64,000 nucleotides of DNA, from NCBI RefSeq assembly GCF_040225985.1, contig NZ_JBBPEU010000001.1, forward strand, positions 372,001 to 436,000, written 5' to 3'. The translations under genes and the position numbers were made by a program. Positions 17,820 through 27,300 of this stretch are shown one piece after another. The notes below the pieces were generated by a model. The model saw nothing but the letters and a program-made list of their open reading frames with translations, did no database searches and was not told the DNA's origin. Within the stretch, counting starts at the first letter, position 1. Each line of letters begins with the position of its first letter. This stretch comes from Shimia sp040225985. Lineage in GTDB: Bacteria; Pseudomonadota; Alphaproteobacteria; Rhodobacterales; Rhodobacteraceae.

Positions 17820-17833
17820 ATGATCTAAATCAA
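17820..17833. promoter_or_regulatory. FNR/FixK-like box
   Basis: ATGATCTAAATCAA matches the known FNR-type consensus TTGAT-N4-ATCAA at 9 of 10 defined positions. It lies in the 160-200 base divergent region, about 91 bases upstream of the SDR start and 105 bases upstream of the chosen UbiA start (60 bases from the alternative GTG 17893). Low-oxygen control of one or both genes is inferred. Confidence 0.5.
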
Positions 17834-17937
17834 GCCACCCGCGCCTTGCCCTGATTAGGGTCAAACCACTTGGGGAGAGGGAAAGCCCTCTTGTGGTCGT
17901 CGCGAAACATGGCGGGGCACAGGGGCGCGACGGCAGA

Positions 17938-19374
17938 ATGGCAAACGACTCAGACATATGTGAAGGATCGGAGCGACCGCTTGTGCTTGAGATCGATAGA
18001 ACGCTGCTGCGGACGGACCTGTTTTTCGAGTCGGTCTGGCTGGCGTTGGCCACGAATTTCTGGGCCACGCTGCGCGCCTTGCTTTCCTGTTGCCTGTGCC
18101 CTGCGGTGCTGAAACGTCGATTGCTGGATATCGCCATGCCCGATGTTGAACTGTCCCCCGTGAACGAAAACATCCTTGCCCGAGCCTTGAAGGTCCGTGT
18201 GCAGGGGCGCGCGGTGCATTTGGTGTCCGGGAATGATCAGGCGTTGGTCGATGCCGTTGGCGCGCGGTTCGGGTTTGTCGGGCCGCATTTCGGGTCGGAC
18301 GGGATGCGAAACCTCATTAAACAAGCCAAGGCCGATCTGCTGGTTCAGCGGTTCGGACAGGCGGGGTATGACTATGCGGGGCATTCCGCAGATGATCTCC
18401 CAAGCTGGCAAGGCGCGGCCAAGGCTATCGCAGTCACCCATGATCCGAGAGTCAAACAAAGGTTGGCAAGCCTCGGCATCCCAACAGATCTTGAAGCGGC
18501 AGACCGGTTTAGCCTCAAGGTGTTGTGGAAAGAACTGCGGCCCCATCAATGGATCAAGAATGTCTTGCTGTTCTTTCCGCTCTTGGCGATGCAGGCGAGC
18601 GATCCGCTGCAATATGTGCATGTCGCAATCGCTGCAGTGGCGTTCAGCTTAGGGGCCTCGGCGATCTATATCCTCAATGACCTGCTGGACCTGCCAGCCG
18701 ACCGCCTTCATCCTGAAAAACGTAAACGCCCGATTGCCTCGGGGGCCTTGCAAGTTCCCCACGCGATGCTGTCCAGCGTGGGGCTGATTGCTTTGGCGTT
18801 GGCGCTGGTCTGGCCCGTCAGTCCCGCAGGCGCCCTATTCACTTTGACCTATATGGCAAGCAGCCTCGGGTATTCGCTGTGGCTCAAGAAACGGCGCTGG
18901 CTGGATGTGCTGGCCCTTGCCACGCTGTTCACCCTGCGTGTGGCCACCGGGGCGGTGGTCGCCCAGGTCACGCTGCCTCTGTCCTTGTCGCTTTTTGTGT
19001 TCTTCAGTTTTTTGGTGCTGGCCTGCGTCAAACGTGTGACAGCACTGACACGCTTAGCAACGAGGGATCATTTGCCCGGTCGGGGATATGGCGTCACCGA
19101 CCTCAGACATCTGGGATGGGTGGCGCATGGTGCGATCTTGCTGTCCGTAGTCTCGTTCTGGACCTTTGCTTTTTCGATAGAAGCCATGGACCTTTATACA
19201 CGCCCCTTTGTATTGGGGCTGGCTGTTCTGCCTTTTGCTTGTTGGCTGCTACGGAACCTCCGGATGAGCGCTAAGGGTCTCGAAGACTATGATCCGGTTG
19301 TGTTCGTTTTTCACGATAGGAAGGGGTTGGCGCTGGTCGCGGCGTCTTTCGTGCTTGCTTTTTGCGCGATCTAG
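17938..19374 (+). CDS. UbiA-family prenyltransferase with N-terminal HAD-like domain (DPPR-synthase-like)
   Basis: About 478 residues from ATG 17938; a GTG at 17893 after GGGGAGAGGG would add 15. Residues 14-190 form a HAD-like domain (VHLVSGNDQALVDAVG; YDYAGHSADDLPSW). From about 200 the UbiA membrane domain has KELRPHQWIKNVLLFFPL, the first aspartate motif NDxxDxxxD at 247-255 and HPEKRKRPIASG, the form seen in decaprenyl-phosphate phosphoribosyltransferases, then about eight membrane helices. Likely role: transfer of a phosphopentosyl group to a polyprenyl phosphate. Odd: the HAD nucleophile position of the expected DxDGT reads E-I-D-R-T (Glu18), so the phosphatase is probably inactive. 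Confidence 0.85.
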   Translation: MANDSDICEGSERPLVLEIDRTLLRTDLFFESVWLALATNFWATLRALLSCCLCPAVLKRRLLDIAMPDVELSPVNENILARALKVRVQGRAVHLVSGNDQALVDAVGARFGFVGPHFGSDGMRNLIKQAKADLLVQRFGQAGYDYAGHSADDLPSWQGAAKAIAVTHDPRVKQRLASLGIPTDLEAADRFSLKVLWKELRPHQWIKNVLLFFPLLAMQASDPLQYVHVAIAAVAFSLGASAIYILNDLLDLPADRLHPEKRKRPIASGALQVPHAMLSSVGLIALALALVWPVSPAGALFTLTYMASSLGYSLWLKKRRWLDVLALATLFTLRVATGAVVAQVTLPLSLSLFVFFSFLVLACVKRVTALTRLATRDHLPGRGYGVTDLRHLGWVAHGAILLSVVSFWTFAFSIEAMDLYTRPFVLGLAVLPFACWLLRNLRMSAKGLEDYDPVVFVFHDRKGLALVAASFVLAFCAI

Positions 19375-19472
19375 GCCAGTAGTGGGCCGGCACGGTGCGG
19401 TGCTACGAAAGGTCAAATTGCCATGACCGGTCGCGCGGACTACACTTTCGCCAAGAACACGAGGAGAGCCCT

Positions 19473-20195
19473 ATGAAAAAAGCCATCATTCCCACGATAG
19501 TTGCCCTATCCATGCCGCTGACGGCGCAAGCGGCCGAGTGGAACTATTCTGCTTCGCTTTATGGCTGGTTTCCGGGCCTTGATTCTACAATCGGAACGGC
19601 CTTCGGCGATCTTGATATGGATATCTCCGCGCAAGATTTGATTTCAAATCTGGACATGGCCTTCATGGGCACATTTGAAGGCCATAACGGCCAATGGGGC
19701 TATCTTGCCGACATCTTCTATTCCGACATCTCGACGAACAAGACCGGCCCGTTCGGTTTCGTCAGCGCAGATCTGGACCTTAAACTAACCCTTGTGAGTT
19801 TGGCGGCGACCTACCGCGTCAGCGAAACGGCCACCTCCCAAGTGGATCTGATGGGGGGGCTGCGCGGCTATGACATGGATGTAGGAGGGCAGTTCAACGG
19901 CGGCGGAAACCCAACCTTCGGCGGATCGGACAAGTGGGTAGATCCCGTGATCGGCCTGCGCGGGCGCTGGGCGCTGTCAGACCAGTGGTCTCTGACCGCA
20001 CTGGGCGATGTCGGGGGGTTTGGTTTGGGATCTGACCTGAGTTGGCAGGTGCTGGCGACCTTTGACTACGCGTTGAACGACAGCTGGTTGTTGCGCTTCG
20101 GGTATCGTCATCTGGAAGTTGACAAGCCAATCAATGGGCGGGATGTGCAGGTTGGCCTGTCCGGTCCGATTTTTGGGGCGACCTACCGGTTTTAG
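19473..20195 (+). CDS. Outer-membrane beta-barrel protein
   Basis: 240 residues from ATG 19473, preceded by GAGGAGA. Signal peptide KKAIIPTIVALSMPLTAQA (2-20). The mature chain alternates short amphipathic strands (WNYSASLYGWFPGL; WGYLADIFYSDIS; LVSLAATYRVSE; LLRFGYRHLEVDK) and ends in ATYRF, a C-terminal Phe signature for BAM-mediated outer-membrane insertion. About 8-10 strands are expected. Ligand unknown. It follows the UbiA gene on the same strand with about 100 bases between, so co-transcription is uncertain. Confidence 0.82.
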   Translation: MKKAIIPTIVALSMPLTAQAAEWNYSASLYGWFPGLDSTIGTAFGDLDMDISAQDLISNLDMAFMGTFEGHNGQWGYLADIFYSDISTNKTGPFGFVSADLDLKLTLVSLAATYRVSETATSQVDLMGGLRGYDMDVGGQFNGGGNPTFGGSDKWVDPVIGLRGRWALSDQWSLTALGDVGGFGLGSDLSWQVLATFDYALNDSWLLRFGYRHLEVDKPINGRDVQVGLSGPIFGATYRF

Positions 20196-20459
20196 AGGTC
20201 AGGTGTAAGTACTTTTCCTTTGAGCCAGCGCGACAAACCGTTCTGACGGTGCCAGCTTCTTCCGCGGGTCTGCGAAAGTGATGCTGTATGCGGATGGATC
20301 AAACCAACAGTGCCGAACCTATGTAAGGCGGCTTTGAGTTGGAACGGGTTTGTCGCCGACTCGTACACTAATTCCAAACGGGTAAACCAAATGGATCAGA
20401 CGAGGCAAAATACAGCCTCGAACAGGCGGATTTCTGTACAGGTCTGTGGGAAGTTTTTT

Positions 20460-20548
20460 TGGTGCCCAGAAGAGGACTCGAACCTCCACGTCCATACGGA
20501 CACTAGCACCTGAAGCTAGCGCGTCTACCAATTCCGCCATCTGGGCAC
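20460..20548 (-). tRNA. tRNA-Leu (anticodon CAG)
   Basis: On the minus strand the 5' end GTGCCCA (20548-20542) pairs with TGGGCAC at the 3' end, followed by encoded CCA (20462-20460). The D arm is GGCGGAATTGGTAGACGC, the anticodon stem CTAGC/GCTAG encloses loop TTCAGGT with CAG in the centre, a long variable arm typical of Leu tRNAs follows, and the T arm contains GGTTCGAGTCC. It reads CUG codons. Confidence 0.97.
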
Positions 20549-20767
20549 GGGTTGGTGAGGCAGGCGTTTAAGCTGGTATCAGGGGGGAGTCAACGGCGTT
20601 TCGCAAGATTTTTGATTTTTCTGACGTCTTTCATTTCGTGCGATTTGAAATCCTGCCTACCTGCGTCAAATAGCAGTGCTATACTTGTTGAGGATCAAGG
20701 CAAAACAAGGGATAAGCCTTTAATGACGTGCCGTGGAGCCCACGGGCACAGACAGCGGAGGATACCT

Positions 20768-21748
20768 ATGTCGAAACTCGTTACAATTTATGGCGGTTCT
20801 GGCTTTGTGGGTCGTCACATTGCGCGATTGATGGCCAAAGAAGGCTGGCGCGTGCGTGTTGCGGTGCGTCGCCCCAATGAGGCTATGTTTGTGCGTACCT
20901 ATGGCGAGGTGGGCCAGGTCGAACCCGTCTTCTGCAACATTCGTGATGATGAGTCGGTCAAGGCGGTGATGCAGGGGGCCGACTCGGTGGTTAATTGCGT
21001 CGGGGTGCTGGCCGAGCACCGCAAGAACACGTTTGAAGCGGTGCAAGAGCAGGGCGCCGAGCGCATCGCGCGACTCGCGGCCGAACAGGGCGTTGCGACT
21101 ATGGTGCAATTGTCGGCCATTGGCGCTGACGCTTCGTCCGACAGCACCTATGCCCGCACCAAAGCCGCGGGTGAAGCAGCTGTTCTGAAACACATGCCCG
21201 ACGCAATGGTGCTGCGTCCTTCTGTTATTTTTGGCAGTGATGACGAGTTCTTCAACCGCTTCGCTTCCATGTCGCGATTTGGTCCGGCCCTGGTGATTGC
21301 CGGCGGTGATACCAAGTTCCAACCTGTGTTTGTCGAGGACGTGGCGGCCGCTGCGGTCAAGGGCATCAAGGGCGAGGCATCGGGGCTTTACGAGTTAGGC
21401 GGGCCGGATGTCCGCACCATGCGGGACTGGATGCACGAAATGCTGGAAGTGGTGCGCCGTCGCCGCGCCGTGGTAAACATGCCGTTCTTCATGGCAAGCC
21501 TGATGGGCGGTGCGTTCGATCTGGGCTCCAAGCTGGTCGGTGGCATGTTCGAGAATAAGGTGCTGACTCGCGATCAGGTCAAACTGCTGCGCAAGGACAA
21601 TGTGGTGTCCGAAGGGGCGAAAACCCTTGCTGATCTTGGGATTACCCCGACCCACACTCGCGCCGTATTGTCTGACTATCTGTGGCGGTTCCGCCCGTCT
21701 GGGCAGTATGACGACATCAAGGATTCAGCCAAGAACATGCGTGTCTGA
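20768..21748 (+). CDS. NDUFA9-like SDR (complex I NDUFA9-subunit family)
   Basis: 326 residues from ATG 20768 with CGGAGGATA just upstream; the frame is open much further but without family resemblance. The NAD(P) motif is IYGGSGFVGRHIARL, followed by SVVNCVGVLAEHRKNTFEAVQ and TYARTKAAGEAAVL. This atypical SDR family is related to the mitochondrial complex I subunit NDUFA9. In alphaproteobacteria it is usually encoded apart from the nuo operon, as here. An enzymatic role is not proven. Confidence 0.88.
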   Translation: MSKLVTIYGGSGFVGRHIARLMAKEGWRVRVAVRRPNEAMFVRTYGEVGQVEPVFCNIRDDESVKAVMQGADSVVNCVGVLAEHRKNTFEAVQEQGAERIARLAAEQGVATMVQLSAIGADASSDSTYARTKAAGEAAVLKHMPDAMVLRPSVIFGSDDEFFNRFASMSRFGPALVIAGGDTKFQPVFVEDVAAAAVKGIKGEASGLYELGGPDVRTMRDWMHEMLEVVRRRRAVVNMPFFMASLMGGAFDLGSKLVGGMFENKVLTRDQVKLLRKDNVVSEGAKTLADLGITPTHTRAVLSDYLWRFRPSGQYDDIKDSAKNMRV

Positions 21749-21760
21749 GGCGCGTATGCG

Positions 21761-22603
21761 CTAGCTAAGGCGTACAGGGGGCGGATCTACGGGTCCGCCC
21801 GTATTGTATGCGATCCACAAAAGTACCAACCCCAGTGCGATACGATAGACCACATAAGGCGTGAAGCTGACGGAACGCAGCAGGCGCATCATCAAGCCAA
21901 GGGCGAGATAGGCCGCGACGAACGACAGCCCGGCCGCGATGGCGCCGTCCCTTGCCAGTTGCGCGTCGGCCGTCGCGTAGATTTTCGTACAAAGCAGCAC
22001 ACCGCTGGCGGCAATTGTGGGGATTGACATCAGCATGGCAAGGCGCGCAGCCTCGGATCTTTCGTAGCCCATTTGCCGGGCGCCCGTGATCGTAATGCCC
22101 GACCGGGATGTGCCGGGAATCAGGGCAAGCGCCTGCCACAGCCCCATGATGGTCGCGTCACGCCGGTTCCAGTCAGACATCCGCTTGTCGGATTTGCCCC
22201 GCTGGTCTTCCCACCAGAGCACAAGTCCGAAAATCAGCATGGCCCAACCAATGACCTTGATGCTGCGCAGTGCATCTGTCAGCCCTGAAAGGCTGAGAAC
22301 GAGGCCGGCAATGACCACGGGAATCGTTGCAACCACAAGGAGATAGGCAAGGCGGCTACCCTCTGAGTCTGTACGTCCGCGCACCAGATCCGGTACCCCG
22401 CCCATGGCAAGGCGCACATCCGACCAGAAATATAGGATCACCGCCCCCAACGTGCCCACATGCACCGCCACATCTATTGCGAGGCCCTGATCGGACATTC
22501 CTGTTAGACTGGGCAGGAGAATTAAGTGCCCCGACGAGCTCACTGGTAGGAATTCGGTGATTCCCTGAATGATGGCTACCAACAAAATGTGGAACATGCT
22601 CAT
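21761..22603 (-). CDS. uppP: Undecaprenyl-diphosphate phosphatase
   Basis: 280 residues, an integral membrane protein with 7-8 helices. The conserved EFLPVSSSGHLIL motif lies at residues 17-29, and PGTSRSGITITGARQMG carries the second active-site segment with Ser and Arg. It removes a phosphate from undecaprenyl diphosphate to recycle the carrier for peptidoglycan and surface-glycan synthesis, so it serves the glycan locus in this window too. Convergent with the NDUFA9-like gene, 12 bases apart. Confidence 0.95.
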   Translation of the reverse strand: MSMFHILLVAIIQGITEFLPVSSSGHLILLPSLTGMSDQGLAIDVAVHVGTLGAVILYFWSDVRLAMGGVPDLVRGRTDSEGSRLAYLLVVATIPVVIAGLVLSLSGLTDALRSIKVIGWAMLIFGLVLWWEDQRGKSDKRMSDWNRRDATIMGLWQALALIPGTSRSGITITGARQMGYERSEAARLAMLMSIPTIAASGVLLCTKIYATADAQLARDGAIAAGLSFVAAYLALGLMMRLLRSVSFTPYVVYRIALGLVLLWIAYNTGGPVDPPPVRLS

Positions 22604-22825
22604 GCGGCTGCGGCCCTCGGATTGGTCTGAATCAGCGTATAAAGCAGTGCGATTTTATGGAAAGAGTTCATTTAGGGCCGAGTCGGACTAATTTTTCTGT
22701 GATTTTACGACAATAAGTGATGTGCCGTGGCCAAATTTCTCACAATAGGTCAGCATAATTTACTTTTATCCAGTTTGAATTTTGCTTAAACACGCAGCGA
22801 CCCATTAATTCAGGAGGCAGCTTCC

Positions 22826-24259
22826 GTGGCCAAGCAACCGATGCTGAAATTTGTAACCGTTGAACGTGACATGCCGACAAAGCGTGACGCCGATGTGCGG
22901 AATAAGGATTTCGATGAGATCTATGCCGAGTACGCGACCGCCAAGGCGGAAGAGCAGGCAAGCCGCTGTTCGCAGTGTGGTGTGCCCTATTGCCAGTCGC
23001 ATTGCCCGCTGCATAACAACATCCCGGATTGGTTGCGCCTGACCGCAACGGGCCGCCTTGAAGAAGCCTATAATGTGTCGCAGGCCACTAACACATTCCC
23101 CGAAATATGTGGCCGTATTTGTCCGCAGGATCGCCTTTGCGAAGGCAACTGCGTGATTGAACAATCGGGCCATGGCACCGTGACGATCGGATCGGTGGAA
23201 AAATACATCACCGACACCGCGTGGGAAAAAGGTTGGGTGCAGCCCGTACAACCGAATTCCGAACGCTCTGAAAGCGTTGGTATCATCGGCGCAGGCCCAG
23301 GTGGCCTCGCGGCGGCGGACCGTCTGCGCCGCGCGGGTGTGCAGGTAACCGTTTATGACCGCTATGACCGCGCAGGCGGACTGCTGACTTACGGCATCCC
23401 CGGTTTCAAACTGGAAAAAGACGTGGTCATGCGCCGCATCGACCAACTCGAGCAGGGTGGCGTGACCTTCAAGATGAACTGCACGGTTGGCGAAGACATT
23501 TCGTTTGCCGATATTCGTGCAGCCCATGATGCGGTGATCATCGCCACGGGTGTTTATAAGACGCGTGATCTGTCTGGTCCGGGATCAGACGCCGCCGGAA
23601 TCGTGCGCGCGATTGATTACCTGACCTGTTCAAACCGTCTCAGCTTTGGCGACACCGTCGCCGAATTTGAAAGCGGTGAGTTGAACGCGGCGGGCAAAAA
23701 GGTTGTGGTCATTGGTGGTGGTGACACGGCGATGGACTGTGTTCGCACCGCGGTGCGTCAAGGCGCCGAAAGCGTAAAGTGTTTGTATCGCCGTGACCGC
23801 GCCAACATGCCGGGTTCGCAACGCGAAACCCAAAATGCCGAGGAAGAAGGCGTGGTGTTCGAATGGCTTGCGGCCCCCAAAGGTTTTGAAGGGAACCCGG
23901 TATCTGGCGTTCAGGTCCAGCGCATGCGTCTGGGGCAACCCGACGCATCCGGTCGCCAGTCCCCCGAAGTGATTGAAGGGGCTGACTATTTGGAAGACGC
24001 AGACCTTGTGATCAAGGCGCTGGGCTTTGAACCCGAGGACCTGCCGACGCTGTGGGGCGAACCCGAACTGGAAGTGACCCGCTGGGGCACGGTCAAGGCC
24101 GAGTTTACGACCGGCGCAACCGCGATGGACGGCGTCTACGCAATCGGTGACATCGTGCGCGGTGCATCTCTTGTGGTCTGGGCCATCAAGGATGGACGCG
24201 ACTGTGCGGATGCAATTGTGGATCGTTTCAATAACACCGCAGCCGTAGCAGCAGAGTAA
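22826..24259 (+). CDS. gltD: Glutamate synthase (NADPH) small subunit
   Basis: 477 residues, starting at GTG 22826 after AGGAGGCAGC. The N-terminal cysteine-rich region (CSQCGVPYCQSHCPLHNNIP; ICGRICPQDRLCEGNC) binds Fe-S clusters, then come FAD motif GIIGAGPGGLAAADRL, NADPH motif VVVIGGGDTAMDC and the terminal AIGDIVRGASLVVWAI. It passes electrons from NADPH to the large subunit. Here it precedes gltB by 97 bases. Confidence 0.96.
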   Translation: MAKQPMLKFVTVERDMPTKRDADVRNKDFDEIYAEYATAKAEEQASRCSQCGVPYCQSHCPLHNNIPDWLRLTATGRLEEAYNVSQATNTFPEICGRICPQDRLCEGNCVIEQSGHGTVTIGSVEKYITDTAWEKGWVQPVQPNSERSESVGIIGAGPGGLAAADRLRRAGVQVTVYDRYDRAGGLLTYGIPGFKLEKDVVMRRIDQLEQGGVTFKMNCTVGEDISFADIRAAHDAVIIATGVYKTRDLSGPGSDAAGIVRAIDYLTCSNRLSFGDTVAEFESGELNAAGKKVVVIGGGDTAMDCVRTAVRQGAESVKCLYRRDRANMPGSQRETQNAEEEGVVFEWLAAPKGFEGNPVSGVQVQRMRLGQPDASGRQSPEVIEGADYLEDADLVIKALGFEPEDLPTLWGEPELEVTRWGTVKAEFTTGATAMDGVYAIGDIVRGASLVVWAIKDGRDCADAIVDRFNNTAAVAAE

Positions 24260-24356
24260 TTCAGACAACATAGCGGTGCGACTGGCGCAACCGGCACCCC
24301 GGACCCGGCACCGCAGGACAGACCCCTGTCCGCAAGAATGAAAGAGGTTAGATACC

Positions 24357-27300
24357 ATGACCAAATACGACGAAAACTGGGTTCGGGAAGAAGAAGCCAA
24401 GCGCAAGTGGATGGCTGAAAACGGGCTTTACAGCGAAGAGGAAGAGCATTCTTCCTGCGGTGTGGGCCTTGTTGTGTCGATTGACGGCAAACCCAGCCGC
24501 AAGGTGGTCGAAGCCGGTATTACCGCGCTCAAGGCAATCTGGCACCGTGGTGCGGTCGACGCGGACGGCAAAACCGGCGATGGCGCTGGTATTCACGTGC
24601 AGATCCCCGTTCAGTTCTTCTATGATCAGATCCGTCGGACCGGCCATGAACCTCGCATGAACGAACTTATGGCGGTGGGTCAGGTGTTCCTGCCCAGAAC
24701 CGACCATGGCGCGCAAGAGGCATGCCGGACCATTGTCGAGACCGAAGTTCTGCGTATGGGATACCGTATCTACGGTTGGCGTCACGTTCCTGTGGACATC
24801 ACTTGCCTTGGTGAAAAGGCTAATGCCACCCGTCCCGAGATCGAACAGATCCTGATTTCGAACTCGAAAGGTGTGGACGAAGAAACGTTTGAGCGCGAGT
24901 TATACGTAATCCGACGTCGCATCGAAAAAGCGGCGCTCGCGGCCAATATCACGCAACTTTACATTGCGTCGTTGTCTTGCCGGTCGATCATTTACAAAGG
25001 CATGATGCTGGCCGAGCAGGTTGCCGTTTTCTATCCGGATCTTCAGGATGAACGCTTTGAGTCAGCTTTTGCCTTATATCACCAGCGGTATTCGACAAAC
25101 ACCTTCCCGCAGTGGTGGCTGGCCCAGCCGTTCCGCATGCTGGCCCATAACGGCGAGATCAACACGCTGAAAGGTAACCGCAACTGGATGAAGAGCCATG
25201 AGATTCGCATGGCTTCGACCTATTTCGGTGAACTCGCAGATGACATCAAACCCATCATCCCCGCAGGTGCATCGGATTCGGCTGCGTTGGACGGCGTGTT
25301 CGAGGTCTTTGTGCGCGCGGGTCGTTCGGCGCCGATGGCCAAGACCATGCTTGTGCCGGAATCCTGGTCGCAAAGCGCGGTCGAGCTGCCTGAAAGTTGG
25401 CGCAACATGTATTCCTACTGTAACTCGGTGATGGAACCTTGGGACGGTCCCGCGGCGCTTGCGATGACCGATGGTCGTTGGGTCTGCGCGGGTCTCGACC
25501 GCAACGGCCTGCGTCCGATGCGCTATGTCGTGACAGGAGACGGTCTTTTGATTGCCGGGTCCGAGGCGGGCATGGTGCCCACTGACGAAGCCTCTGTTGT
25601 CGAAAAAGGGGCACTTGGCCCGGGGCAAATGATTGCCGTCGACATGGCCGAAGGCAAATTGTTCCACGACAAAGAGCTGAAAGACTCGCTTGCCAATGCC
25701 CGCCCCTATGGTGACTGGGTTGGCAAGATCAAGGATCTGGAAGAAGACCTTGGCGGCGTGACCGAGACCGCGCTCTACTCTGGCGAAGAACTGCGCAAGC
25801 GCCAGATTGCCGCCGGATACACGATGGAAGAACTTGAGCAGATCCTCGCCCCCATGGCCGAGGATGGTAAAGAGGCGATTGCCTCAATGGGCGATGACAC
25901 CCCGTCGGCGGTTCTGTCGAACAAATATCGCCCGCTCAGCCACTTCTTCCGCCAGAACTTTAGCCAGGTGACGAACCCGCCGATCGACTCGTTGCGTGAA
26001 TATCGCGTGATGTCGCTCAAGACGCGTTTCGGGAACCTCAAGAACGTGCTGGACGAAGATGGGTCGCAAACCGAGATCGTCATGCTCGAAAGTCCGTTCG
26101 TAGGCAACGCGCAGTTCGACAAGTTGCTGAGTGCGTTTGATGATACCGTTGTGCGGATAGACTGTACCTTTGGTGTGAATGAAGGTGCAGGTGCATTGCA
26201 GGCCGGGCTTGAGCGTATCCGGTCCGAAGCCGAAGATGCTGTGCGGTCGGGCGCAGGCCATATCATCCTGAGCGATGAAGGCCAGGGACCGGAACGTGTA
26301 GCCATGCCGATGATCCTCGCGACCAGCGCCGTACATTCGCACCTGACCCGCAAGGGACTGCGGACCTTCTGTTCGCTGAACGTGCGTTCGGCCGAATGTA
26401 TTGATCCGCATTACTTTGCCGTTCTGATCGGTGCAGGCGCGACCGTGGTCAACGCCTATCTCGCCGAAGATTCGCTGGCTGATCGTATCGAGCGCGGATT
26501 GCTTGAAACGGATCTGACCACTGCAATTGCACGCTATCGCGATGCCATCGACCAGGGGCTGCTCAAGATCATGGCCAAGATGGGTATTTCGGTGATCTCG
26601 TCCTATCGTGGTGGCCTGAACTTCGAAGCTGTGGGCTTGTCACGCGCCATGTGTGCCGAATACTTCCCCGGTATGACCAGCCGTATCTCGGGCATCGGGG
26701 TGAGCGGCATCCAGAAGAAGGTTGAAGAAATCCACGCCAAAGGCTTTGGTGAAACCACGAATGTTCTGCCGATTGGCGGATTCTACAAGGCACGGAAATC
26801 GGGCGAAACTCACGCTTGGGGTGCCCAGAACATGCACATGATGCAGGCGGCCTGTAACCGTGCTTCTTACGAGCTCTGGAAGCAGTATTCCAAGGCTATG
26901 CAAACCAACCCACCGATCCATCTGCGCGACCTTCTGGCGATCAAGCCGCTGGGCGAACCCATCGCGATTGAAGAGGTCGAATCGATCACTGCAATCCGCA
27001 AGCGCTTCGTGACACCGGGCATGTCGCTGGGTGCACTGTCTCCGGAAGCGCACAAGACGCTGAACGTCGCTATGAACCGTATCGGCGCCAAGTCGGACTC
27101 GGGTGAAGGCGGAGAAGATCCGGCACACTTTGTGCCCGAGCCGAATGGCGACAACCCCTCGGCCAAGATCAAGCAGGTCGCTTCGGGTCGTTTCGGCGTG
27201 ACCGCCGAATACCTGAACCAGTGTGAAGAGCTGGAGATCAAGGTCGCCCAGGGTGCGAAACCCGGTGAGGGTGGTCAGCTGCCGGGCATGAAAGTGACCG

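Noticed and set aside
21779..21800. GGGCGGA...TCCGCCC hairpin near the convergent NDUFA9-like/uppP ends
   Set aside because: It lies within the coding end of uppP, has no T-run and an 8-base loop; not strong enough for a terminator call.
22805..23527. 240-codon frame on the minus strand over gltD
   Set aside because: Shadow of gltD, which carries all expected cofactor motifs.
24260..24356. GC-rich hairpin-prone leader before gltB
   Set aside because: The pairing is weak and I see no known riboswitch or attenuator pattern.
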